Positions 34,409 to 46,592 are shown, counted from the first letter of the stretch. The stretch is 64,000 nucleotides of DNA from Urophycis tenuis (GCA_036785325.1 JAXIVH010000319.1:2501-66500); one strand, 5' to 3'. Numbers and translations are program-made. The notes: a model not told the origin generated them from the sequence alone.

Positions 34409-36301
34409 ATTCCTGCTGCTCCAGTAGCTCAGATTGACTTCTCTGCAAAAAAAAAAAAAAAAAGCTTGACCATTCCATCGACAGCAGGACAACTGTAAAC
34501 AAGGTTGGGAAGTCACTTTCATGCCCAAGAGTAACGAGAGGGTCAGAAACTTGCTAGTTTTTTTGATACCTTAAACAAAAACTTCCCAAGGAGTGCAGAA
34601 CTGATGGCTAGGGAGCCTTACTACAAAGATGTCATCCCCATATCTAGCATGCTTCCAAACACTTGAATACAGGACACCAGAGACTCTACAGCTACCCCCC
34701 AAAGAGCTTGGAGAGCTATGCCAGGATTTCCATCTGGAAGAGCTCACCCTGTCCCAGGTCCAGTCTGTAGAGAGGGCAACTCGAAGTCAGAGTACAAGCA
34801 TTATTTGGTTTAGGCAAAGAGCTGGATGCATAACTGCCTCTAAGCTAAAACAAGTGCTTAAGACCAACCCCCAGTAACCATCTAGGAGTTTGATCAAGGC
34901 CATATGCTACCCACAAGACTTTTGGTTCACCACAGCCACTAAGGTATTTAGGGTTTGAATTAGGGTAAGGCAGAGGTAAGATTTGGGGTTTGAGGCTGTC
35001 CACATTAAGAACTGCAACAAAAAAAGTGTTCTATGAAGTGGGAGGAGAGTCCATACCACAACTATGAAGCTAAACATTTGACTGTTTTCCTAGTTAAATC
35101 ATGGTATGGACAGCCCTGAAGGGTCAACATTAGTTATAGGGTCATAAGGCCAGGGTTATGCAGGAGTAGGACTAAGGGGTTAGAGTAATGGCATTTAAAT
35201 CACTGAACTGGCTCTACACATCCAATACCAAGTATTAATTTCCTTTTCATGTTTTGCATGTGCATGTGTATCGTTTACAGTTATGGATGCAAACATGAAG
35301 CACAAGCCAGAGGAGCGTATGAGAAGCTGATTGGTCGGGAGCAGGCTTCCCATGTATGGACAGTGGTCTCTGGCTGAACCCCAAGTGGCCCTACATGGGG
35401 TCCTACCCTGATGGGATTGTCACTTGTGACTGTTACGGAACTGGCATCTGCGAGATTAAGGTAATATTACATTCTCTGTTGTAGTCAAGTAGTGCTTAGT
35501 AATTGTAAGTTAGGAGAGGAGGTACCATAGAAGAGAATGCTCAAGTCTGATTCAAGTCCAAGTCCTGGACTCGAGTATTACAACACTAACTAGTGTAATG
35601 GCAAATTCAATTTATTTGTCTTAACCATTGAGACGCCCAACCTTTTCCCCTTCCTAATCAAATTGTTTTGTGTGATGTCTAGACTTAACTTTGCACCTAA
35701 ATGCAAAGTCAGGATATGCAGAATATGCAGGATATGCAGGAAATGCAGGACACCCTAGGTGTAAAGCACATCCACAGGGGGTCGGCTCCTGCAGCAGACA
35801 AAGGATGTGAAAACCCTCCCTGGGGGACCGGCTCCTGCAGCAGACAAATGGATGTAAAGCAAAGTCTAGGGGGTGTTCCAGGGGGTGGTCCTCAGGTATA
35901 AATGTTTAGGTATCCCCATGCTCGGGGTCTTTCTTCATCTTTCACCGCTCGCGTGTTGATTGACCTTTTCTTTGCAAGGAAAATAAAACCTTGTCGGCCG
36001 CCAAGATGAGACCAATCTGCGTTTGTGTGCTGAAGAAAAGGGCTTCTGCCTCATCAATGATGGGGATAATGTCAAGCTGGACCGGAGTCATGAGTACTAC
36101 TACCAAGTTCAGGCACAGCTTCACATTGTAGATGCTGAGTACTGTGACTTTGTTGTGTGGAACCGCAATGACATTTTTGTTGAAAGGATTTTGCCTGATC
36201 TTGAATTTTGGGATGATGTGATTCCTAAAGTTGAGTGGTTTTTTAGAAACAGTTTACTTCCAGAAATACTGGGACAGCAAGTTACAAACTTGCATGTGTA
36301 A
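34409..36301 (+). pseudogene. YqaJ-like nuclease gene (ISL2EU accessory type), second copy, broken
   Basis: Exon A (34409-34943) follows a TATTTTCAG acceptor and contains QVQSVERATRSQSTSIIWFR and QRAGCITASKLKQVL. An in-frame TAA (34875-34877) comes before PSRSLIKAICYP, and the exon ends at AAG|GTATTT. Exon B (35281-35460) reads YGCKHEAQARGAYEKLIG. After a frameshift near 35365 it reads MGSYPDGIVTCDC and GICEIK at a GTAATA donor; PDG and E-x-K are the nuclease motifs. Exon C (about 36018-36301) has YYYQVQAQLHIVDAEYCDFV. A 17-A run and an LTR-like insert (35690-36010) lie inside. No SWIM or PHD part was found. It faces the transposase remnant at 37145-37819. Confidence 0.8.
35690..36010 (+). 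mobile_element. LTR-like insertion inside the YqaJ gene
   Basis: Contains two copies of GGCTCCTGCAGCAGACAAA, a TATA-like TATAAATG (35896), the segment GGGGTCTTTCTTCATC and AATAAAACC (35983), in the order of a retroviral-type U3-R-U5. The ends and target duplication are unclear (TTTGTGTG occurs near both sides). The evidence is only the order of promoter and poly(A) signals. Confidence 0.4.
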
Positions 36302-37140
36302 TGTGATAAAAGGATATGAACTTTGTGGGCTATGTGATATATTGCTGTTAAATCAATACTGTTGTAAGAGACAAGATGACATTTTGAATATTGTTATGAC
36401 TTGAGTGTGGTCTTTGTATATATTGAGTAGTATATTAAGTTGTATATTGAGTAGCACTACACAATTTGGAAGATGCTTGTTCTGATATGATATGCAGAAT
36501 GCATATAATTGTAGTACCGGACATGGCCACAAGATGGACCTACCGATGTAAGTAAATACAAGGTCAACTGCATGACTAAGTCAGTAGAACCAGGGACGTT
36601 GAACATGTAACACGGTTATCATTATGCTCCTTCAATAAAGTTGAGCACAAGCTCATTGTGGATTCTACAACGTTAATGATTGAATTCATTAAACAACACA
36701 ATGCTTACTAAAAAGATGAAAAAGATGAAATGCCATTGAGAAGACAGAATAATACATGGTGGTTTATTTACAAGATTCATTTTTTAACAATCGTTATAAT
36801 AAATACAATATGTGCAATAATACATTGGAATCCATTTCATTATATAAAATACATATCGCCAGTACAATTGGACTAGTGGAGAAACATATTATATTTAAAA
36901 CATATTTACAGACTGATGTGTGTCAGGTACTGGAAACTACTACTACTGTATACTCCTCCCCTTCCCCCCTCCTGTGAGCCAAACAGGTGCTCCAGACCAA
37001 CATGTTTGAGGGCTCCGGTACTGGACTGATTATCCCTATCCCCCTGCCTCCTCTCTTCCCCTCCTCCTTACTCCAATGGGACGACAGACTCCCAAAGATT
37101 AGACAAGACAGCAAATAACCCCAATCTTGTCAATCAATGC
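36302..37140. other. No gene recognised
   Basis: AT-rich spacer between two convergent ISL2EU-type gene remnants. It holds a poly(A)-like TTCAATAAAG (36630) and a CT-rich stretch (36955-37065). No motif was identified. Confidence 0.45.
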
Positions 37141-37144
37141 TCGT

Positions 37145-37819
37145 GCCTCACCTGGTTTTGTGGCCATGTTCTCTATGGGCATAGCCCTGCTTTGCAGATT
37201 CTGGTATTTTCTTCAGACTAAACCTATGACTCTCAACATGAAAACACAAATGAGCTATTTCTCTAGTTTCTGCCACCTCATACTCATACTCATACTGACA
37301 GCTGTTTTCTCCCTTTGGTGAATACAGGTATCTGTAGTGAAGCACAGTAAAATCCAACACTATCACCAATATTAAACCCACGGTCTGCTAGGACAACATC
37401 TCCAGGTAACAGTTTTTTTAAGGAGGCCGCTCTATTGTGATCTGTTTATCACTGACTCTCCCTCCCCAGGCACAAGATATGACACAGACATATGAAGACA
37501 GGTGAAGTAGGGCTCTGAATTAAAACTAAGTAGTTGGGAGCCCCGTGTAGAACTTTGTTTTTTCTTTGTGTTTTTCAAAGGACTCCTGGTTGAACTGTGT
37601 GTCCAGTGCCTTGGTCCGAAGATCTCCCAACTCTGTTGTGTTCTGTCTCAGAACATCCTCCATCTTCTCCATGTCATCCATCGTTAGCTCAGTCTGGTAG
37701 CCGGCGTCTGCATAGCCTACAATATAGCAGTGGAGAGCATAATTAGTTAATTCATGAATATGACTTATGTGAATTGTTGTGAAGTTATCTTTTTCGACAA
37801 CCTTTTTACAAACATGCAA
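37145..37819 (-). pseudogene. ISL2EU-like transposase remnant, core deleted
   Basis: The first part (37819-37526) ends in EKHKEKTKFYTGLPTT, the conserved N-terminal motif (compare IIFFTGL at the window start). Lower down, RVSDKQIT, LLKKLLPGDVVLADRGFNIG and PVFTKGRKQLSV give the second catalytic Asp. ETREIAHLCFHVE then reaches the Glu region, where the usual HVERVI is altered. The block with the first Asp is missing between the two parts and frames change near 37280. It is convergent with the YqaJ-type gene upstream, the same layout as at 1-9 kb. Confidence 0.7.
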
Positions 37820-37907
37820 GTTCTCTGGTCCAATTATACCGGGTGTTCACAAAGTCTCTTTAGAATTTATAAAAGCAGTTGAGATATGTTAATCAGATTT
37901 GTTCTGT

Positions 37908-37975
37908 TTTCAGACAGACAGACGTACTTCAATAATCCTTGAGGGAAATTGCATTCGTTACAATACTCCAGGGAA
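37908..37975 (-). mobile_element. LINE 3' tail, antisense
   Basis: CAGACAGACAGACGTACTTC then AATAATCCTTGAGGGAAATT is an antisense fish LINE tail of the same type as at 11133-11208. Confidence 0.65.
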
Positions 37976-38500
37976 AAAAGAAAGAAAGAAGAGACAGAAA
38001 GTGGTTTCAGTGGTTATCAAAGTTTTTAATCACATTGCACATGTGTATTTCAATGAGTATTGTGGTTTATTGAAACTAAATCGGATACGCAGACTCAGCG
38101 AAACTACAGGATTAAAATCACCATCTTAATCTCTTGTGACGTTACTTCATAACAACTGACTTGTTTCACTTTACCATTTTATTGAGCTACAAGCTTTCTT
38201 TTAAATGTACAGAAAATATACATACTGTACATACAAAGCTCATGATTAAATGTTATTGTATATATGATGCATCTTTTAATATGGACAATATAGTGTAGTC
38301 GGTGTGTTGCTCTGGTTGTGACTCGACAGGCCTTGGCCACCGCACCTGACGGAGCCCAGACTGCTCACCAGCCAGCACCTCGTAACCATGGAGAACACTC
38401 CTTCATGAAAGAACGTGTGCCCAACATGTTTGCTTGTGATACCGCCATGTATGGCAATCACAGCGCCAATTCTGCTCCAAAGCATCCCCCCGGTTAGAGG
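37976..38500. other. No gene recognised
   Basis: AT-rich sequence to about 38280, then a stretch with open antisense frames but no recognisable domain. It may be degraded Gypsy RNase H sequence, since an RNase H end follows. Confidence 0.4.
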
Positions 38501-38530
38501 GACCCCCCCCCCCCACTCTGCAGTCCTCAC

Positions 38531-38574
38531 TTCATCATGGCAGATGCCCTGTCCCACTGTTACATCCTTTTGTA
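38531..38574 (+). pseudogene. RNase H end of a third Gypsy element
   Basis: FIMADALSHCYILL then a stop; ADALS(H/R) is the last conserved RNase H motif. The LTR starts 48 bp later. A poly-C run (38504-38516) lies just upstream. Confidence 0.55.
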
Positions 38575-38621
38575 GGAATTGAACATTTTTGAGAGGAATG
38601 TTTAATTCTTGGGTATGGGGG

Positions 38622-39206
38622 TGTTACGACTGCTGTCGTCTTTTTGTTGTGGTTGTTTTTTTCTGTTGTCCCTGTGCTCTCTGTTCACCTCGTTCAGCAT
38701 GCAAATCAGTGTGTGCCATGGCCCAGCGGTGATTGGCTGAAGATCCCAAATCCTGGTCCCTGATTGGCTGCAGCTGAGGAGCACCGGAGATATAAGGAGC
38801 CAAGATGGAGGACGCGAGGGGGCAGCAGGCATTTCCTCGTCTTCCTCCTCTCCCAACCGGCCACATATATATTGTCTTTATGTGAACTTATTCTTAGTGG
38901 TAGGGGTGGACTGCCAGTTTTGTTGAAACCCTATTTTCTCCTGTTTATTTAGTTAGGGAGGTAAGTCTTTTGTTATTGTTTTTCTAATTGATTAGGTTAC
39001 TTCTTTTCTTTTTAGACAGGATTGTTTCGTTTGTTATTTTGGCCTTAGTCCACCCTGATGTCTGACCTTAGTTGTTATTTGATTATTATGAATAAATTCT
39101 CTTTTTCTTTAATAATCACATCCATTTGTCCCTGTGGCTACTTGGGACTTGAGGAAGACTGGGGCTTTTCATGTTATGTCTCAGGCCCCCTAGACTGGGC
39201 GTAACA
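38622..39206 (+). mobile_element. LTR (585 bp), ends TGTTACG / CGTAACA
   Basis: Begins TGTTACGACTGC after a purine-rich GGGTATGGGGG (polypurine tract) and ends GGGCGTAACA. Contains two GATTGGCTG boxes (38732, 38762), a TATA-like GATATAAGG (38790) and an AATAAA signal (39091). With the RNase H end before it, this is a 3' LTR of a Gypsy element. Confidence 0.75.
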
Positions 39207-39479
39207 GCGTCTTTTTGTGCCCCTTGTGATGCTCCAGGCCTATGGGCTGTGACAAACATATGGCCTGTAAAGGTCTTACAGGGCCTGTCGCGGCAAATAC
39301 CCCTTCTCGTCGTCAGCGGTCGGGCGGAACTAATTATCACTCGCACGTGAGCACTCGAGCAGAAAAAAGACGCACGCAATTCCAATGTAATATGTGTAGC
39401 GGGAGCCGGCAAAAACGCCAGTGCAGCGCAAGAAAGTAAAAGCCGGCATCCTCATGTAGCTCTCCTGAAGATGTGCACT

Positions 39480-40280
39480 GCGGTCACGCTATCTACGCCT
39501 CAAAACTCGAGTGCCCGTCTACATCGGTTGTACGGTAAAGCGTGTGAGCGGCTGCATGGTGCATTCAAGTCCTCGTAACATCTCATTTGTTGAAATACAT
39601 CTGTCATTACTTTGTTGTTGTTGTTGTTTTACTACATAAAACAAACAAAAAAATTATTTAAGCACCACCAATAGCCCATCCAGATTAAATTCTGCATAAA
39701 CAGATTCTAAAAAAAATCATAACAAAAATCAAATCAACTACACATTTTATGGCTATGCAAGCAGTTTTTAAAAATTAATTAAAAATAATTATCAAATTGT
39801 TTTCAGAACCCTTCATGACATTCTTGTTCTACATCTCCTCACTTACCTATGAATATATATTGTGATGTTATTTGACTGTGCCATTTTCTAATAATCCCAT
39901 GCAAGTCATACCAAATAAACATTGTATGGCTAAGCAAGCAGTTTTGAAAAATTAATTAAAAATAATTATCAAATTGTTTTCAGAACCCTTCACTACATTC
40001 TTGTTCTACATCTCCTCAGGTACCTATGTTTACATTTTGAAGTTATTTGACTGTGCCATTTTCTAGTAATCCCATGCTAAAGTCATACCCAATACACATT
40101 GTATGGCGACACCAGCAGTTTTGAAAAATTAATTAAAAATAATTATCAAATTGTTTTCAGAACCCTTCACTACATTATTGTTCTACATCTCCTCGGGTAC
40201 CTATGTATACATTTTGAAGTTATTTGACTGTGCCATTTTCTAATAATCCCATGCTAAACTCATACCCAATACACATTCAT
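39480..40280 (+). repeat. Dispersed repeat with three 177-bp satellite monomers
   Basis: The head (39480-39748) matches 27275-27546. Monomers start ATGGC at 39749, 39926 and 40103, exactly 177 bp apart, and share CAAATTGTTTTCAGAAC, GTTCTACATCTCCTC and CCATTTTCTA. Confidence 0.9.
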
Positions 40281-40599
40281 TTCAGTTTTGATGATATATC
40301 TACAGCGCTACTTCTTGCTTACTGCAACTACATCAACAACAACAAAGGGCAGACAAACGTGAGGAACACATACTGAATAACAGATAACTGACTGCCACAG
40401 ACTGAAAACATGCAGGTATACAAAAATTCAAAGAGGCCTGGCAGGCAGGCAGATGATGGACTTATAAGAGGTCCAGAGAAGGTAGAGATGACCGGTTAAT
40501 TTGAAAAGCAAAAATGTTGCAATGAAAGGCCATTCTACAAGAGGAAAGGAGAGTGAGAGATAGAGATGGGGGGATATCACAGGACAATCGCGCCAAAAC

Positions 40600-40860
40600 T
40601 TTATTGATTATTATAGAATGGTACAGTCAAAAGGCTTCAAAATATCCACAGAGGTACCTGAGGATATGTAGAACAAGAATGTAGTGGAGTGTTCTGAAAA
40701 CAATTTGATTATTATTTTTAATTAATTTTTCAAAACTCCTTGCATAGCCATACAATGTGTATTGGATATGACTTTAGCATGGGATTATTAGAAAATGGTA
40801 GTCAAATGACTTCAAAATGTATACATAGGTACCTGAGGAGATGTAGAACAAGAATGTATA
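40600..40860 (-). repeat. 177-bp satellite, inverted copy
   Basis: About one and a half monomers in reverse orientation (GAGATGTAGAACAAGAATGT, CTGAAAACAATTTGATTATT), facing the direct copies at 39749-40280 across 320 bp of other sequence. Confidence 0.85.
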
Positions 40861-41049
40861 TAAACAGTATGGGCAGTTATATAAACAGTCTGGACAGTGA
40901 TTTTTTTTAATAAACAGAATGAGAGATTATTTTAAAAGTAGTTCTTAAAAAGTAGTTCTTTAAAGTGGCTGTGCATGATGGTGGGGGAGCAGAGTTGTGT
41001 GCAGGTGTGTGGGGGTTGGTTGGTGGGGGTTAATGTCCAACTTTCCAAC

Positions 41050-42295
41050 TTTCCAATTTGCAACGAGCCCATATGCATCTGGATGGTGGGGGAGGCACTG
41101 TGAGGATCACATTCTTTGATTTCTCCAGTGCTTTCAACACCATTCAGCCTCTTCTGATGGGTGAGAAGCTGCGGGTGATGGGTGTTGACGACACTATGAT
41201 CTCCTGGATTACTGACTACTTGACAGGCAGGCCACAGTTTGTCCGTCTGGGCAGTGTACTGTCTGATGTGGTGGTCAGTGATACAGGAGCTCCACAGGGA
41301 ACTGTGCTCTCCCCCTTCCTCTTCACCTTGTACACCACTGACTTTCAGTACAACTCTGAGTCATGTCACTTGAAAAAGTTCTCTGATGACTCAGCTGTTG
41401 TCGGGTGTATAAGAGGTGGAGAGGAGGGTGAGTACAGGACACTGGTGGACAACTGGTGGTCCGAACAGAATCACCTGAGGCTGAATGTCAACAAGACCAG
41501 AGAGATGATGATCGACTTCGGGAGGACAAAGAGGTTGCCTCCACAGCCACTACGGATCAGGGGGGACGTGGTGGAGGCTGCTCCAGCTCCACTGTTGAAG
41601 GGACAGATATAGGAAATCATTCCTACCACATTCCATTACACTGTACAATAACAGCCAATAACTTATTACAACAGTCTCCAAGCACATAATATTTCATTTC
41701 ATTATATTCTGTACACTGTTCTTTAAAAAATCTTGCACTGAAATTAGTTTATATTTAGTTTATATTTTTTATATATATATATTTTATATACATTTATTCA
41801 CTTTTTATTTCTAATTGCATCCTGTCACGCCAACGCCTCCCCCTCTACCTCGATCGGCGTCGCCTGGCTATTGATCACCGGTCCCGGCACTACAACCCCC
41901 AGAATCCCCGGTGATCATTAGCAGCCACCTGTGTCTGATTCCCAATGTGTCTCACCTGTGTCTTGTTTGTTTCCCTACTTAACCTCGTGTCTCCTGTCTC
42001 CCCTTTGTGAGTGGTTGCGTGTATTTGTAATGTATTGATGTGTATTGTATTGTATGTCGTAGATGGACGTACTTTGTCTCCTGTCTACTTAATAGACGCA
42101 CAAACCTCGCTGTGTGCGCCTGTGCCGGTTTCGTCCGGCACCTAATTAAACTCTGTTACACCGTTTACGCTGCTTGGTCTCGCTCTTGTCTCCGCTCAAC
42201 CCCGTATTGTCACACATCCATTCTGTGTATTCCTATGCTGCTGCTACGTTGCAATTTCCCATCTTGGGATTAATAAAGTTTTTCTATTTCTATTT
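41050..42295 (+). mobile_element. LINE fragment with RT domain and 3' tail, split by a solo LTR
   Basis: The frame 41058-41612 covers part of a LINE RT: FFDFSSAFNTIQPLLMGEKL, GAPQGTVLSPFLFTLYT, then FSDDSAVVG (active site, usually FADD) and VNKTREMMIDFG. It stops at 41610. An AT-rich 3' UTR follows, interrupted at 41823 by an LTR, then the tail TTGGGATTAATAAAGTTTTT. It is truncated at the 5' end. Confidence 0.85.
41823..42214 (+). mobile_element. Solo LTR (392 bp) with CATCC target duplication
   Basis: Starts TGTCACGCCAACGCC and ends CGTATTGTCACA, with CATCC at 41818-41822 and 42215-42219. It lies inside the 3' UTR of the LINE at 41050-42295, so it is younger. Confidence 0.9.
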
Positions 42296-42428
42296 ATTAA
42301 TGAGCGTTGCTCTGATTGGATCACTGTTCTCATGAATATTTAAATTTTGCTTAGCTCTGATTGGATCAGCCTCTGGACGACTAAACAGCTGTCAACGTGC
42401 TTACTGAGGCACAGCAAACCTAAAAACA

Positions 42429-45400
42429 ATGGCAGGGATTTTGCCTTACGTGTTTGATCCAGAGTCGGAAGATGAGCCTGAAGGAGAAGACCAACAACAA
42501 CCACAAACACGTATGATGATGGACGTTTCAGAATTTGTGCTAACTTAACCTATCAGACAAGTTTGATAAAATACTGGCATAGGGCTTAGTGGTGGCTATA
42601 CGCCAATAAACGGAGCGTAGGCCTATTCCCACCTCTTTTATTTCCCGAAATAGATTATGCACTTCCAAATCGTTTATGAACCCATGTAATATTACAGAAT
42701 AATATTACAAAATAACAGTATTACACAGTATTATCCACATTACGGCTACGTATAGTATAGGACAGGCCTATGCACTCAACTTTCCCGGAGGCTACCTGTC
42801 CAAACACTTTTAGTATGTCTTTTGTAATCATCACGTCGTGGTCCACCTTGCTACGATAACCACATTTCTGCTTTTTATTGGACCACTACACACCTGCTTA
42901 TAGCCCTTTCCATCAAATAGCTTGTTAGTGATTGCTTTATTGATAGACATTCTAACAGAGCAACAAGGTTATTCAAATAGGCCTAGGATAGTCATAACTC
43001 TTTTTTGTATTGGCATTCAGAGATGTTGTAGGCCGATTTTTTCATTTTCATATAACCAGACTGATTTTTTTATATATATATTAGGGAGGCCTATAGCCTG
43101 ATTTGTCTTTCATTATCGATGGCTGCCAAACACATTGCCTACCTTTTGCTTCAGGTGTACCTGTGGGAATTGCTCTACCGTGCAGACAGAGGTGGAGAAT
43201 GTATGCTGCAGGGAGACACCAACGGTAAGACAGTGTCACCATGGGTGATATGGATTACATTTTGGTTATACGCTGTCAGTAAAATCTGATTTTATTAATC
43301 AAACATATCTGATTGCACAGGTTGTAAGAATAACAACGCGTGGTGTAGGGATGTACAGACTGTGCACAAGCACTGCTCACCAGACCTGGAGTTTTTACTG
43401 TTGCGATGCCGTCCCTTTTATCTCCCAAGGGAATTCGCGTGTGTGTTTTTGGCTGCTGTTTACATCCATCCACGCGCTAACTACACCGCGGCGCTCAGTA
43501 AACTTTATGACGTCATCAGCGCGCTGGAGACCGCTCATCCTGATGCTGTTTTTATCGTTGCTGGTGACTTCAACCAGTGCAACTTACGGTCTGTACTCCC
43601 TAAATACTTCCAACAAGTGGACATACCCACCCGGGGAAAAAACACCTTGGACCACGTTTACAGCAACGTACGTGGTGCACTCCGAGCCGCCCCCCGCCCC
43701 CCCTTCGGGGACTCAGACCACATCTCTCTGTTTCTGTACCCGGCCTACAGACAAAGACTCAAGCAGTCGAACCCTGTCACCAGACAGGTTAAACTATGGA
43801 CACCACAGGCTGAGAGCACTCTACAGGACTGTTTCGCCACGACGGACTGGGATGTTTTTAGAGCTGCAGCCACGCGAGGGGACTCCTCCATCAGCGTAGA
43901 GGACTACGCTGAGTATGTGACTGGGTATATTAGCACTTGTGTTGAGAACATTATACCCACCACACAAGTGAGGAGGTTCCCCAACCAGAAGCCCTGGGTA
44001 AACAGAGAGGTGCTGCATTTGTTACGTGCTCGCTCTGTTGCATTTAGATCTGGCAACAAAGTGGAGTACAGAGCTGTGCAGTACAGACTGAAGAAGCCCA
44101 TAAGAGCGGCCAAAAGACAGCACTACTCTACTCTAATGCTGACCCCAGGAGAATGTGCCAATGTCTGGACCACATAACAGACTTCAGGACCAGCTCTAAA
44201 ACCTCCACCATCAGCCCTTCAGACAGCCTGCCAGACGACCTCAACGCCTTCTACACCCGCTTCGAGACCCCCACTCCCACTACCTCTGTGGAATACACAC
44301 ACACCCCGGCCACTCCTCCCCCCTCCCCCCCGCCAGTCGTCACATCAGCCCAGGTACACAAAGCCCTGAGGAGCGTCTGCCCCCGGAAAGCAGCTGGGCC
44401 GGACAACATACCAGGACGCGCCCTCAGAGCTTGTGCTAACGAGCTGGCTGATGTCCTCACCTCCATCTTCAACCTCTCCCTCAGTCAATGCATCGTCCCA
44501 AGATGCTACAAGACCACGACCGTCGTCCCCGTCCCCAAGAAGAACCCCCCATCCTGCCTGAATGACTTCCGGCCAGTAGCACTCACTCCAATCATCATGA
44601 AGTGCTTCGAGAGAGTGATACTGGCCCACATTCACAACAGCATCTCGGACACCATCGACCCCCTGCAGTACGCCTACAGGCACAACCGGTCCACCTCCGA
44701 CGCCATCGCTGCCGCCCTCCATGTCTCCCTTTCCCACCTGGAAAATAAAGACTCCTACATCAGGATGCTCTTTATCGACTACAGCTCCGCCTTCAACACC
44801 GTCATCCCCCACAAACTCACCCATAAACTGTCTGCTCTAGGACTCCACCCCTCCCTCTGCGACTGGCTCCTGGACTTCCTGACTGGCAGACCACAGTCTG
44901 TCAGGATTGGGAAAAGGATTTCAGCCACTATCACCACCAACATCGGGACCCCGCAGGGCTGTGTCCTCAGCCCCATCTTCTACACCCTGTTCACCCACGA
45001 CTACGTCGCTTCCCACCCTGACAACACCATCATTAAGTTCGCCGACGACACCGCCGTGATTGGACACATCACTGGCGGAGACGAGGCGGACTACAGGAGG
45101 GAGGTGGACAGTCTGGTGATGTGGTGTGGAAACAACAACCTCACCCTCAACACTGACAAGACCAAAGAGATGATTGTGGACATGAGGAAGGAGAAGAGGC
45201 CTCATCAGCCACTGTTCATCCGAGGTCTTGAGGTTGAGAGGGTGAGCAACTTCAAATACCTGGGGGTCCACATCAGTGATGACCTCACCTGGACATTCAA
45301 TACCACACAGGTGGTGAAGAAGGCTCAGCAGTGGCTGTACTTCCTGAGGAGGCTGAGGAAATTTGGGATGGCGCCCAAGATCCTCAGCAACTTCTACAGC

Positions 45401-46590
45401 TGCATCATTGAGTCTGTCTTGACCACCTGCATCACCGTGTGGTACGGCAGCTCAACTGTGTGGGACAGCAAACGCCTGCAGAGAGTAGTAAAGACTGCGT
45501 CTAAGATCACCAGGACACCACAGCCCTCTCTGCAGAGCATCTACCACCGCAGAGTCCACAGGAGAGCTGCCTCCATCATCAAAGACCCCACTCACCCCCA
45601 GCACGGACTCTTCACACTCCTGCCCTCAGGCCGGAGGTTCAGTGTGAGATGCAGAACCACCAGGTTCAAGAACTCCTTCTTCCCCACGGCCGTCAGACTG
45701 TTGAACAGCTGAACCCCCTTAAGGACAGAGCGCCCCCCCCCCCCCCCCCACCCCCCCATGGACATCCTCACTGGACACTTTATCATCATGTTCTTGCACT
45801 AATTGCACAATAATGTTTAATGTTTACAACTCCTGATGCACAATGTACATTTACAATTTCATTTCACAATTTCATTTCATTCACATCTTCTAAATTTTCT
45901 ATTTCTATTTTATTTTATTTTATTTTTTATTTTTTTTTATTTGTACAGTTATTAAATTCTATTTAGATTTTATACATTATTTATATATTCTTTCGGCATC
46001 CAGTGTGGGCAGCAAAGTAAGCATTTCATTGTACAGGGAAACGTGTTTCTTTACTGCACACATGACAATAAAAGCTTTGAATCTTGAATCTAATGGAAGA
46101 GGAGAATCTACCAATATTATGCATGGCCCTCCACCCAGTACTAGATCCAGGTTGTTTCAATAGGTATTACCAGCGAAATGCCCTGAACATTTATCAACAC
46201 GATTATGGGAACTTACAAGTTAGAGGCAATGAGTAAGTGAGATGAAAAAATGTCTACACTACGGCACATCAGCATATTCAAACATGTCTACCAAACTCAT
46301 ACACTATTTTGAATAGTGAAAGTCAAAGTGATGGAGCTGTACCTACCAATAATACCAATACAAATAAGGAACATTTTGAACAAACTTTATTCTATTTACA
46401 CATGACTAAACAAGTCATATATAACTCACACACTATATACAGTTCAGCCTTGGCCATATATTCATAAACAACAATGTCCTCTGCTTTTTGACAGCCGTTG
46501 CAGGTACTTGGCCTACAGGTCATTTGTCAGCTGGTGCTGGGGATATCTTGGCAGGAAGGCACGTGTTGTCATCCCCTCTTGTGTGGTCCA
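42429..46590 (+). pseudogene. P2X7-intracellular-domain-like gene, split by a LINE
   Basis: Exon 1 (42429-42510) reads MAGILPYVFDPESEDEPEGE then Gln-rich. A later exon (43155-43224) gives CTCGNCSTVQTEVENVCCRE. The next exon starts at 43321, is interrupted near 43347 by a LINE, and resumes about 46090 with NLPILCMALHPVLDPGCFNR to a GTAAGT donor (46233). A last exon (46495-46588) reads YLAYRSFVSWCWGYLGRKAR then VVIPSCVV. CxCGxC...CCRE and RxFxxWCWGxLG...VIPSC are hallmarks of the cysteine-rich cytosolic domain of P2X7 receptors, which also occurs alone in many multi-copy fish genes, some transposon-linked. No P2X channel part is seen. Exon 1 and 2 phases do not join, so an exon may be missing from this reconstruction. 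Confidence 0.65.
43348..46092 (+). mobile_element. L2/Rex1/CR1-type LINE, 5' truncated, nearly intact RT
   Basis: The endonuclease C-terminal half (43362-44170) has CRPFYLPREF, FIVAGDFNQCNL, TLDHVYSN and SDHISLFL. The RT frame (44153-45712) has AAGPDNIPGRAL, FIDYSSAFNTVIPHKL, GTPQGCVLSP and active-site FADDTAVIGH (near 45040), then NFKYLGVHISDDL and the C-terminal domain to RLLNS. The two frames overlap out of phase near 44165, so one frameshift separates them. A C-run (45733-45749), AT-rich 3' UTR and tail GACAATAAAAGCTTTGAATC follow. It reverse transcribes at a nicked target. It is inserted in an exon of the P2X7-like gene. Confidence 0.9.
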
Positions 46591-46592
46591 AC

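Noticed and set aside
44251..45271. Several antisense frames of 65-160 codons in the LINE
   Set aside because: They are shadows of the GC-rich RT reading frame on the other strand.
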